The notes beneath the pieces are model-generated. The model worked only from the letters and a program-made list of their open reading frames with translations, had not been told where the DNA came from and did no database searches. From Citrus sinensis (Eukaryota > Streptophyta > Magnoliopsida > Sapindales > Rutaceae), in contig NC_068559.1 in NCBI RefSeq assembly GCF_022201045.2, positions 26,853,501 through 26,917,500 on the forward strand: a stretch of 64,000 nucleotides of DNA. Reading direction: 5' to 3'. Positions 39,151 through 51,400 of the stretch are shown piece after piece (position 1 is the stretch's first letter; each line of letters begins with the position of its first letter). The position numbers and the translations under genes were made by a program.

Positions 39151-41757
39151 ATGGGTAACAATGTGTCGGTTATGGTTCTTGCTCTTTTGCTTCTCTGTAG
39201 TGGTATCACTGCAGCTCCCTCTAGTGCTTCACCTGCAAGTAAGTGAATCGGCTTGTATGCTTATATGTGTTTTATTCCAAGTTTTGAAACTGCTTTTTAA
39301 TGATCTGCTTTTGCTTTTGGACTTAAATGAACTACTTTCATGGTTACTTCGCAGAGATTGTTAGTGGGTTTGTCTCAAATGGTGTGTCTGTCCTCATGAA
39401 ATGGCTGTGGTCACTCAAAACCACCACAAAAACAGGTTAGATCCTTGGTTAAACCACTCACATTTGTTTTTGGTTCCTGTGAAGAGTAAAGATTGGTGCG
39501 TGATTTTTGGTGGTGTTTGTGGGATTTGTGTGTGCAGCTATTACTGGCCGTCCGATGATGAAGTTTGAGAGTGGTTACACTGTGGAGACTGTGTTTGATG
39601 GAAGCAAGCTTGGGATCGAGCCTTACTCAGTTGAGGTGTTGCCTGGTGGGGAGCTTCTCATTTTGGACTCTGCTAATAGTAACCTTTACAGGATCTCTTC
39701 CTCTTTGTCTCTATGTAAGTGGGTTTAGTAACATTTACCGGATCCATGAGCCTTTTTATGGACAGCTAAATTTGTTTGTACAAAAACACAAGTTCAGCTT
39801 CTGAGTATGATGATTGTTCTGATATAATCTGAAGTCTTACAACCTGCACATGTTCTTCTCCTGGTATTGATATTGATTTAATTTATGCAAAAACTGCAGA
39901 CAGCAGACCAAAGCTTGTTGCTGGATCTGCGGAAGGATACTCTGGGCATGTGGATGGGAAACCAAGAGAGGCAAGAATGAACCACCCTAAGGGTCTTACC
40001 GTAGATGACAGAGGAAACATCTACATTGCAGATACTATGAATATGGCAATCAGGAAAATAAGTGATTCAGGTAAATCAAATACTACATATGCAATCCATT
40101 TGAGCTATATCCCGTAGCCAAAAGAGAGATTTGTTATCTACATTTAGCTTTTCAACTCAAATTTGATAATTATCTTAGTAAGTGACAGTTAAGGATTTTT
40201 TTAAGGCAATATAGAATGTAAAGTTGTTTGCAGTGAACAAAGCTGCAATTGGGATTGTAAGTCTGTCTCTGATACAGTTGAATTACTGCAGGGGTTACAA
40301 CTATTGCTGGAGGGAAATGGGGCCGTGGAGGTGGCCATGTAGATGGACCCAGTGAAGATGCAAAATTTTCTAATGATTTTGATGTGGTTTACATCGGAAG
40401 CAGTTGCTCCCTACTTGTCATAGACAGAGGGAACCGAGCTATTAGAGAAATCCAACTTCATTTTGATGACTGTGCCTATCAGTATGGGAGTAGTTTTCCT
40501 CTTGGTAAACTAGTCCATCCAAAGAATATCCTTCATTGTTTATCAATTTGGCAAATTTAGGTAATGCTTTCCATTATTTGCAGGGATTGCAGTACTTCTC
40601 GCAGCTGGCTTCTTTGGTTACATGCTGGCATTGTTGCAACGTAGAGTGGGCACAATCGTGTCTTCCCAGAATGTAAGCATTCTGTCCTTTCTTTAAGTTT
40701 ACCAGAGATTCCTTGGCATCTTTACTTGATACTTCATAGCATGATTATCTATATATTCACTGAGTGCTGCACTCAAACTTATGCTTATCAATGGATCTTT
40801 TTATTTTTTTTTTGGAACTGCTATTTGTTCCTTTTTTTTTTTTGACGAGGGACAGCTGAAACCCTGTTTCTACTCCAGGGGTTTGCTTCAAAAAGAGAAT
40901 GTCGTCTTCTAGTCATTTATCTGCTTTTTCTTTTCTGAAAATATGCCTTATAGAAATGGCAATGGCAGCATTAATGTGATGCTATTGCAGAAATACTTTT
41001 CTCAAGTGCCAAACATGACCTAGTGGCTCTGCGAAGCATAGATCAATTTGTTAGTTTCTTCTAATTTAATGAACATTCTTTTGCAATCTATTTCTTTGTG
41101 CCCATGAAGGATCACGGTACAGTAAACACAAGCAACTCAGCAAGTCCATATCAGAAACCTCTGAAATCAGTCAGGCCTCCTTTAATTCCGACCGAGGAGG
41201 ACGAGGGGAAGCAAGAAGAAGAAGGCTTTTTTGGATCCCTGGCAAAGCTTTTTGCCAACACTGAGTCATCTGTTTTGGAAATTTTGAGAGGAATATTTCC
41301 TCATTTGAGGAAGAAGACACTGAGCAATCAATACCCGAGTCTACAGAAGCACTCAACTTCTTGGCCAGCACAAGAGAGCTTTGTGATCCCACATGAAGAT
41401 GAGCCCCCTTCAATTGACACAAGAACTCCCACCCCAAGGAAAACCTATGCTTTCATGTCCAAGGATGCAGAAAAGATCCATCAATTGCGGCAAAGTCGAG
41501 CGTTCTATAGTGGGTGGGATGGTGATTTTCAGCAGCAGAAACAGCAGCATCACCATCGGTATCAATCTTCCACTCCTAATACTTACTATGAGCAGAGCTC
41601 TGAGAAGACCAATGAGATTGTTTTTGGAGCCATTCAGGAGCAGGGTGCAAAGCGGGAGGCTGTGGTTATAAAGCCAGTCAATTATGGAGATCCCATTTAT
41701 GATCATCAGAATATTCGCCCTCGGGCCAATTTTACAGGTTATTCCCATGGCTATTAA
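39151..41757 (+). CDS. NHL-repeat membrane protein (first of two)
   Basis: Member of a plant family of secreted-entry, single-pass NHL-repeat proteins of unknown function. Seven exons: 39151-39238, 39355-39435, 39538-39714, 39900-40070, 40292-40504, 40584-40672, 41110-41757; 488 residues. A hydrophobic N-terminal signal peptide (about 1-23) is followed by beta-propeller-like NHL repeats (about 60-230), recognisable by HPKGLTVDDRGNIYIADTMN and VTTIAGG. A transmembrane segment (about 244-262, IAVLLAAGFFGYMLALL) and a 220-residue tail rich in Ser, Pro, Gln and His follow. Topology suggests the repeats face the lumen or cell exterior and the tail the cytosol. The last exon's acceptor (CCCATGAAG at 41109) is weaker than the others but keeps the frame. 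It converges on a paralogue at 42306-44502. I recall Arabidopsis relatives annotated only as NHL domain-containing proteins. Confidence 0.88.
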
Positions 41758-42305
41758 TCATATACAGGAGCAAGATTTTGAAGTTATGTTCCTTTTTTAT
41801 CTTGTTATTAGTATTTCAAGATTTAGGCACCTTCTTTGATGTCGATATTAGCCCTGAATAAGTTAGGATATAGTTTGTTCAATATTTCACTTGAGAGAAT
41901 GCAACATAAGGTTTTATTGAGATGGCCAAAATATGAAAGGCCTATATGTAATGCTGGACTGTTGGAATTAAGAATGACAAAATGCTCTTTTTTCTGGATC
42001 TTCAATTTTTCCTTTTTATTTTTTTAATTTTATTTTTAAGTTTCTCAAATATCCAGCCACAAAAGCCAATAAGCAAACCCAGTTCTGCAATCCACAGGTT
42101 AGTTTGAATTAGACTGAATCACTAAATTTTTAACTAGTTTACTGCTAGCTGAGATAGGGAACCAGAAAAGGGAACAAAATGAAATCAAGAGAGTATTTTT
42201 AAAGTAATCGCCTCATAGTCCAAATGGCATTCGATGGAGGAAATAAACATGTTTAGGGTTTTACAAGCCTCAAGCCTTAAAAGTCATGCAGAATGTGCCT
42301 TTAAA
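41758..42305. other. Short convergent spacer between the two NHL genes
   Basis: This 548-bp region holds both 3' UTRs of the tail-to-tail NHL genes. No other feature was seen. With a spacer this short the two transcripts may overlap. Confidence 0.55.
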
Positions 42306-44502
42306 CTACTTACGTCTCTTAACTAAACCTGAATTGCCTACTAAAGAACCAACTTCTGTAGTTGTTTCTTTAGCTTCCCCATCAAAACCCATGATGCTAG
42401 CTCGTATCATGTCATCTAACATTCCATGGGAATTAGGTAAACATAAAACGTCACTACTCTTTTGATTCTCTAGTTCTTGCCTGAAGATATCTTCAGTAAT
42501 TAGGTCTTGGTTTCCATCAAAACTTAACAAATCTTTCAGCTGATCGGCATACTGATGTGACTTCTTTATCTCACAACCATGCAAGTCACTGGAGTCCAGC
42601 AAAGATACAACATCCTTTTTTGGAGTTCTAGATTTTAAGTTGTTGATTCTAAACATAAGGGAAAGATGGGACAGGCTCAACCAAAAGACCCTCTTAAAGA
42701 GTGCATAAAGCATGGGGCTAGCAGTTACGCTTCTGATGTCGTAGCAACAAGTCCGTACTAGTCTCACCAGATTGATTAGGTAGTGCCTCCATGTCATGCT
42801 GAAGTGGAGGATCCAGCCTTCCTGTCTACAGAGTTGGGTTAGAAAAGGTAAAAGTAATCCATTAATTTCAAAAGTACTTCAAATAAGTGCAAGAGACTTA
42901 CATGCCGGATGATGTAAGGGCGAGCAACAAATCCAATGACCAAGCTAACTAAACATGAAAGTACCGAAACTAAAACCCAAACTGAGACAGCTCCCAGAGC
43001 TGAAAGAATCAAGACCAAGTCAGGAGATTTACATAGGTATCTCTTTATTGTAGATGAAAAATAATTTCAACAAGAAAGCAAAGTATCAAACCATTGCTGC
43101 ATGAATAATACTAGCCCAAAACTTAAAAGGAAAAAAAATTAAAATGAATAAAAGAAAATATTAAGACAGAAACTAAGAGTTAATAAGATCTTAGAGATTT
43201 AGTCATCATGCTCAAGAGTGCATTCCAAAGAAGACATCTGCTTTTGACTTCAGTTCTTTCAAACATTAACTTCAGATACTTCCTTTAAATGAACACAAGT
43301 ATAAATATAAATGCACCCAGAAGGACTTGCATGAGATTAAATACGGACTAAAAACAGTCACCCAAAACATACCAGAACCAGATTGAGAACTTTTTGAACA
43401 GTCCTCTGGCTTAAGATTAATCTGCCGAATCAATTGGCTACCATGATCTGAAATCAGTAAAGCACAAATATGGGGAACAAAAGTTAACTCAAAATCATTT
43501 GAAAAGGACGCATTCTGTGCAGGTCCATCTGCACGGCCCTCTTTCTTCGAGCCACCTCCAGCAATTGTTGTCACACCTAAGGACATGTCAGCAGCCAAAC
43601 AACATAAACACTACAGCACAGAAACTAAATCATGCCCATCAACAAAACCAGCAAATTTTTCGAGGCCCCTAAGGAAAATACCCTGCACTATGTAATTAAA
43701 TTTAAAACAGGGAGCTACAAATGACCCATCTTTGAATTTTGCGACAAGCTCGCTCACAATGCGACGAGTGAGGCAGTGCGTTAAGCTTAATGTTTTAATA
43801 AAAATGCGTAAAGGAAATCCAACTATTATAAGCAACTAAGAGCAGCTATTTGATATAGCAAGAGAAAGGTGAGACCTAAGTTGGTGATTTTTCGTATAAC
43901 GTGGTTGCTCTTATCAGCAACATAAATATTCCCTTTCATATCAACCGCAAAGCTCTTTGGTTTGTCAAACCGGGCCGAACCCGGTTCTCCGTCAGAGTAA
44001 CCTTGAACCCCGTCTCCTGCTAATCGCTTGACCACACTCTCTACAATAATAAGTAACACAACAATTAGTATAATTTCTTTCTAGTATGAAAGACTTAAAA
44101 CTTACAACAAAAATAATAATAATCATAAATAATAACCTTCAGATAAGGGAAATGATAGAGTGTAGAAGGCACTACGAGAAGAATCAAGGACTATAAGATC
44201 GGACGATCCAGGTCGATCGATGACTGAGTGGGGATTAATTTCGAGCTGGTGGCCGTCGATCACGGTCGTCACTGTGTAACCGTCTTCCAGAAGGAGCCCC
44301 GATGAGGCTGAATTTACATTAAAAAAGAAAAAAGAAAAGAAAAAGAAGTACGCAATCGCAATGCAAGGTTAAAATTTTGTAAAGACTGTGAATCGAATTA
44401 AATTAAAAAGGGAAATGAAGTACTCGTCGTATACCTACCCAGACTGAAGAGTAGGGAGAGGAAAGTGAGAGCTAGGGAAGAATAGACGAAATGTGAAGCC
44501 AT
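42306..44502 (-). CDS. NHL-repeat membrane protein (second of two)
   Basis: Paralogue of the neighbouring NHL gene, on the opposite strand. Six exons: 44439-44502, 44137-44307, 43876-44040, 43373-43576, 42902-42999, 42306-42821; 405 residues. It has a signal peptide (about 1-22, SLALTFLSLLFSLG), then NHL repeats marked by KPKSFAVDMKGNIYVADKSN and VTTIAGGGSKKEGRADGP. A transmembrane segment lies at about 203-227 (VWVLVSVLSCLVSLVIGFV). The cytosolic tail is unlike its paralogue's, with LVRLVRTCCYDIRS and acidic stretches. For exon 4 the GTATGT donor at 43372 is preferred over a GTTCTG six bases upstream; both preserve frame and differ by two residues. For exon 6 the acceptor CAG before 42821 keeps the frame, whereas the TAG five bases earlier does not. 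The start is the first ATG, immediately before the signal peptide. Confidence 0.86.
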
Positions 44503-45490
44503 AGTTGATCAGTTCAATGCTTCGACTGTAAGCAAGCAACTGCAAACGAATCAAATAAAAATATAAAGCCCTCTCTCTCAAAACAAAAAAAAAATATATA
44601 TATAAAGCCCTCTCTCTGCTTTATTTTATTGACTAACGAAGACTTTGAAAAGACTCAACGAGCAATCTCACTCGTCCGACTCGCATCGAAGTGGAGATAC
44701 CACACCGATAAGAAGTTAAAGGACGTCGAGTCACTTTCACAAACTAAATATGGGCTGGCCCCGAAGGCCAGGCCCAAACCAATTCCCAATTCACCATTCT
44801 ATTTATTTTTTTCTTGTGAATATATAAAACGCACAATTAGATTATTAGACGAGGAAAAAGATTAAAAAAAAAAAAAAAACCCAAATCCTGAGAAATGACC
44901 GTAATGAGCTACAAATATTACACGTGAGAAATAGCTCGCAGGTTGGTTGGTGGCATACTCGTTACAACAGACCAATAAAATCACGCATCAACACGAGGTA
45001 CCAGATGTAGACTACAATTCGCAAGCTTCACAGTTTATGACCCAATCAGAACTCAGAAGCGAGCCACGTACATCACCGGCAGGTAACCCAATCACCACTT
45101 GCAGAAACACAAATGTTTTTCCTAATTGGTAAGGGTTTTCATTTCCATTCTATTTGCTGACAAAAACACAGCCTATTTTACACAGGGACGGGCCATTCGT
45201 CGCGAATAGTAACAATAAGAATAAGAATAAATTATAAATATAATATAAGAAAAGAAAGAAAACACTTTGCATCCTCATCAGCAATCATCATCAGATCTCC
45301 GTTCGCAGATCTCGTCATTTAACAAATTCGGATCTCGATTTTCCGAATTCGGACTATCCAATTTCGTCTCACTAAACTAGGAGAAGAAAATCGTGATTGA
45401 TTAGATTGATCTCGTGCGCGCGCACTTCTGATTCGGTGTGAAATTGGATCTGATTTGAGCTAACCCTAAAGCTTCACCACGGATCCAATC
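44503..45490. promoter_or_regulatory. Divergent promoter region between NHL-2 and gamma-adaptin
   Basis: A 988-bp head-to-head spacer between the start codons of the minus-strand NHL gene and the plus-strand gamma-adaptin gene. It must hold both 5' UTRs and promoters and may act bidirectionally. The CT-rich and CG-containing part near 45290-45480 looks like the gamma-adaptin leader. No specific factor site was assigned. Confidence 0.5.
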
Positions 45491-48400
45491 ATGAATCCCT
45501 TCTCTTCCGGTACACGCCTAAGGTGAGCTCTGAACCCTACTGTTACCATATTGTCTGAGATCAAGGTTGCATTTCTTAATGTCGCATTTTATTCCTTTGC
45601 ATAAATTGCAATTTGAGTTGGTGTTTAGCTGTTAAAATCTTTTCAAATTTCGTTGTTTTAGCTGTACTTCCTCCATTTTTGTATTTTGGTTGCATAATTT
45701 ACTGAGTTGTAGGACATAACTACTGTTTTGGAATTTGACTTGAACTGAAGTGAGGTGTGGGGTTCGTTAGTGCAATGCTTGGTGTAGGATGCAGGATAAG
45801 TTTATTGGAGATAGAAACTTGATATGAGTCCTTGTTAAACTTTCATATCTGGCAACTTGTGTAACTTTTGACAGCATGGCTGAAAATAATATCTATTATT
45901 TGAAATGGATCAGAGGAGAAATCATGTGTTTACGCCACTTTTTACTTCGATGCTCTTCTCCAAATGCAGTCATTCTTGTGGAAGAAGGTGGTTCTACTCA
46001 TATTCTGGCATTCTTCTACAACAAATCCGATTGTGAAAAGAAATTGCTTCTTTGATCTTTGGTTTAAATAGGTTATATTAGTAGACAAGGCTGAAAAGTG
46101 CTGAATTTTGCTCGACGTGTTTACTTCCATACTTTGGGTTGAAGCTGTTATAGTTGATTTCTTTTCAGTGATAGACTTATGATGCAAGAAAGAAGTTATA
46201 TCCTAATCAAGATGAACATATGTGGCACAGCGTGATGAAAATTTCCTGATATTTAGGGATCATAGGATGATTTGGAATATCAAACCCAATGCTATTGCAA
46301 GGCTGTTGTAAGCAGTTCGGTTAGAGTAGGTGCTGTCCGGAGAATAAAAATGTTAGAGTAGGTGCTGTCAGGAAAATGAAACATGTTTGTGATTTAAATT
46401 AGATACACAGATGTAAAATGATATTAAATTGATGGTGTAGTTGGGTGCTTGGTGGCTGTATCTTACTGAAGACAGGATTGTTGATAGATGTTTCTTACTG
46501 AAGACAGGATTGTTGTGGCAATGTTATTTGAGGAAAATTTGACTGCATTCATAAGTGCTTTATTCCTCTGTCCAATAAAATCAACTTTTATACTTTACGT
46601 TGTCATTTCACTTATTTCCGTTTGAAGTTAAAGACTAAGATGTAAACATTTCAACTACTGGAATAAGAGAGAATTAAAAAAGAAAAAAAAAAAGAAAAAT
46701 TAGAAATGCTTCTTTTATGCCTCAAGTGTTACAATTTTGTCAGATCATCTCACCATTTATTTTGAAATCTGAAAATTTCTAGTTCTAACATGGGAAGATG
46801 GCGGAGTCCATTCTTTGCGTCATGCTCTGTTTCACTCGGTGAAGCACATTAAAGCCAATCGTTTTTGTCTTTTAAGTTAATTTTCCATGGTGGGCGGTGC
46901 TAGTTAAATGGGCATGTATTTGCTTATATACATGCACATTGATCGACATTAAAATGATTTATTAGTGAAAGGATCAATGTGGCTGGTGAGGTTGGAGTAC
47001 AATTCTAATTTGAATTGTGGATGGATTTTGGGGTTGACAATTGCTTAATGGTGTTTGACCTTTTTCAACACTGAAGATCTAGATCTTCTGATTTGTAATA
47101 GTTTGATAGTCCTTTGGATCAAATACAATAACTTTAAATAATGTCATTTAATAGTTTTGTAAAGGAACACTGGGGATGGAATGAATCATCTCCTCTCTTG
47201 TAGGGCCATGAGTGTGTGATTTTGAAGGCATTGCTAAACAAAGTGGTTTTACAGTTGGTTTGTTTGTTTAGAAATTGATATGTTATAGTTGCTTTTATTT
47301 GCTAGGTAATGACAGGTAGACATGCACCATCAACTTTAGCATTTCATTTTTAGCTGAATGCTATGAACTTTCTGTTTATTGCAGGGACATGATTAGGTCT
47401 ATACGTGCTTGTAAAACTGCAGCGGAAGAGCGTGCCGTTGTAAGAAAGGAGTGTGCTGCTATTCGTGCTGCAATTAATGAGAATGATCAAGATTACAGGC
47501 ACCGGAACCTAGCAAAACTCATGTTCATCCACATGCTTGGTTACCCCACACATTTTGGTCAAATGGAGTGCCTAAAGTCAATTGCATCTGCTGGATTTCC
47601 TGAGAAGAGGATTGGTTATCTTGGCCTCATGTTGCTTCTTGATGAAAGACAAGAAGTGCTAATGTTGGTCACAAACTCATTAAAACAGTATCCTTTCAAT
47701 AGTTGTTTTTATTTTTAGATAGCTTAACTAAGTCACATGATTTTTCTTTTTCCTTTTTATGTTCTACGTCAAAGAAGAAGTTATCGTCATTAACGTTGTA
47801 TTTTGAATAGAACCAAGAAATAAAATTCTCTTGCAATGACCTTAACTAATTCACAGAGATCTCAACCACACAAACCAGTATATTGTGGGACTTGCTCTTT
47901 GTGCTTTGGGAAATATTTGTTCAGCAGAAATGGCTCGTGATCTAGCACCAGAAGTAGAAAGATTGCTGCAATTTCGAGATCCAAATATTCGGAAGAAAGT
48001 GAGTGCCTTACTTTTTTTTGTTTCAATTCCCTTTGGGGACAGATGTCATAGTTTTAGGAATAGTTAACTGGATCTGTCGTTAAGGGTTAACTTCTATGAG
48101 TCTCTTGTTGCCAACCAAATACTTACCAAGAAGATTCTACAAGCACCTAATCATTTCAATGAAAAAATTGCTGGCCTCTGGAACACCTCTAGGACTCTCC
48201 TTTTCTATTTGGATGATTGGTGGAATTGTCCCTTTAAAACAATTTAGTTATAGCTATTATTCTACATGCTAATTTCACATCACTAGCGGAACCAAAATAA
48301 TCCAAATCATAATTCTATGGAGATATACAATGTATTTAGATGCGTGATGGAATATAATACATCTTGTTGTCTTAGTTTTGCTGTGAGGATGATTCATTGG

Positions 48401-51400
48401 TGACTGATTTGTCATGTAATATTGTTTATCAACTTCAATATTCTGAAGCTGTGTGGTTTCTGATGTTGGGAGCCTAATGGAATTGGCTTTTAATGAACTT
48501 TATTTTTATTTGTTTAAAGTAGGATTTCATCAAATGAGTCAATTTTGGATATAGGTTACCGATCATCACTTCCTCTGAGTTTTCTTTACTATGAATCAAC
48601 CATTTGTGCTCTATTTGATTTTTGAAGATTGTCTTTTATTTGGTTCGATCGCTCTTTATTTTGGATAATAAACAATCTTTTGTACACTGGATAGTCTGTA
48701 AAAACTTATACTTGTTTATCTGATACAATCCCTGTTGAATTTAGGCAGCACTGTGATCCATACGTATTATAAAGATTGTCTTTTATTTGGTTCGATCTCT
48801 CTTTATTTTGGATAACAAACAATCTTTTGTACACTGGATAGTCTGTAAAGACTTATACTTGTTTATCTGATACAATCCCTGTTGAATTTAGGCAGCACTG
48901 TGCTCCATACGTATTATAAAGAAAGTTCCAGATCTGGCAGAGAATTTTATTAATCCTGCTGCCGCTTTACTTAAAGAAAAGCATCATGGAGTGTTAATAA
49001 CTGGAATTCAGCTTGTTACAGATCTATGCAAAGTCAGTACAGAAGCCCTTGAATTTTTCAGGAAGGTAAATTGTTCATTGCCTGATCATATCTTGCTTTT
49101 ACTATCATGAGGATGCAAACTTTCTGTACAGCATAAACACCCCGCCCGCACCCCACCCCTCGCCCCCCACCAGAAAAAAAAAAAAATCACAGGTAGTGTG
49201 GGGGAAAAAAACTATTACTACTGTGTTTTTCTACACTATTAGAAGCTGCTCTGGTTTTCTCATGACCGTCCATGTTGGTGTATTTGGCAACTTGAAAATG
49301 GATAGGAAGTCTATTTCATAGAACCTCATTACTAGGCTTCTAGTGAGTTTCATTGTTATAGTCTGGAATCGTATACAATATTTGAATTCTCGATGGTAGA
49401 TGCTACAAAGTTGGTTCTCATCCTTTAGAGACGCGGGGATCCATAAATCAACATAGTATCTATTCAGATACACTGGAATGGACTTATAATCATGGAATTG
49501 ACTTGATCGTTAGATTATAGATTATAAGTTCATAACCCCAGCCCATTCCCATTTTGTTGATAATATTAATTGAAAAGCTTTTGAAGGATTCCTGTGAAGG
49601 GGTTTCATTAACTCCTAATTTATGTCAAGTAGACCTTGTTCTTGCGAGAATTCTTAATTCATGATTACAGTTGCTATTTCATCATATATTGCATCTTGCA
49701 ATAGTTAATATTGATCTTTTGATTCGTACATGTAATACTTGTTTCATCTGCTTCATGCTGCCATGTAGTTTTTTGTCCTTACTAATGTTCAAGGCGCTAG
49801 ATTTAATATCCTAATCACGCATTTTGGAATTGGTGACACATATGAACTTGTTTGGTAGGCATTTGTAATGTAAGTAAGAACCTTTTTATTATACAGTATC
49901 TCCTGTGGAAAATGCTCCATAATTGTAGTTATCGTTACATGCAATTTCTTTGCTCATTACAGCCGAAGTGCTTGGATGGTTTGGTTAAAACTCTAAGGGA
50001 TGTTGTAAACAGTCCCTATGCGCCTGAGTATGATATTGCTGGCATTACAGACCCTTTTCTCCACATCAGATTGCTTAAGCTATTGCGTGTGCTGGGACAA
50101 GGAGATGCAGATGCCAGTGACTGCATGAATGACATACTTGCTCAGGTTAGTTGCATTTCCAGGTTTTTCTTTCTCTTTCTATCATGTTCTGTTTGGAGTC
50201 TTGAGATATTCATGATTCTAACCGTGTTGTCTGTAATATTGGTGCTGATGAATGGCAACTTGTGATTTATAATTGCTATATTTTTCCTAGGTGGCAACAA
50301 AAACGGAGTCAAACAAAAATGCAGGGAATGCCATTCTATATGAATGTGTTGAAACTATCATGAGCATTGAAGATAATGGTGGATTACGTGTGCTCGCAAT
50401 CAATATATTGGGAAGATTCCTTTCTAACCGTGACAACAACATCAGGTATTTTTTTTAACGCTTTCTCAACCATCATTTGGTTTAATGGAATGTAGAATGG
50501 TTATGGTCTCTGAGTTGTAAAGTGATTTTGTGGAATTCCTTGGGAACCTCCAACTAATCTGTCTTTTCTTATCCTTCAGAGTTGCTGCTATCCAGGCACC
50601 TCATTATCTTATTTGTTTAAATCTGATTATGATCTTGAACATTCTAATTTTTCTTTCTCCATCACTTTGTTGGTCTGTTGCTCTCCAAACTTAATCTCAT
50701 GTGCATTTCAGATATGTTGCTTTAAACATGCTTATGAAGGCTATTACGGTAGATGCTCAAGCAGTGCAGAGGCATAGGGCAACAATCTTGGAATGTGTGA
50801 AGGTATGACTTCATTTAGTAGCATGCTTGATATTACTCAAAGAAGTTGTCAACTGCCAACTGAGTCGTTGTACTGGCCTTGTCAAGGATTTTCCTCTTCA
50901 TGCTTTTTGGCCTGTATGTTATTGCATTTTTATGTGGATGGTTATTACCTAGTGGTGATATTGGTTTTCTCATTGAATTTGGGTGCGAGAGAATTGATCT
51001 AATGGGTGACTTTGCTTATTTACAATGGTTAGCGACATCGCAAGTGATGGCCATCCGTTACCTTTTGTTGGTTTGTCTGTTGATTGCTATTTACTTCTTG
51101 TTCGTAATAATTATTAACAATTTTTTACGATTTTTCGTGTTTGGCTTTGACATAAAGCTGGATTCATTTTTAGCTCGTTTGATTCTTCTGTAATACTTTT
51201 GACAAGAGCAGTGTCTTCGAACATTCTTTCTTTCAGGATTTGGATGCTTCAATCCGGAAAAGGGCCCTTGAACTTGTTTGTCTTCTGGTGAATGAGAGCA
51301 ATGTGAAGCCTTTAACAAAAGAGCTAATTGATTATTTGGAAATAAGCGACCAAGAATTTAAGGGAGATCTTACTGCCAAAATTTGCTCCATGGTTGAAAA

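Noticed and set aside
48745..48774. Extra gamma-adaptin exon made of the upstream duplicated copy
   Set aside because: It has an in-frame stop at the fourth codon and no donor after it, and skipping it gives the exact family sequence.
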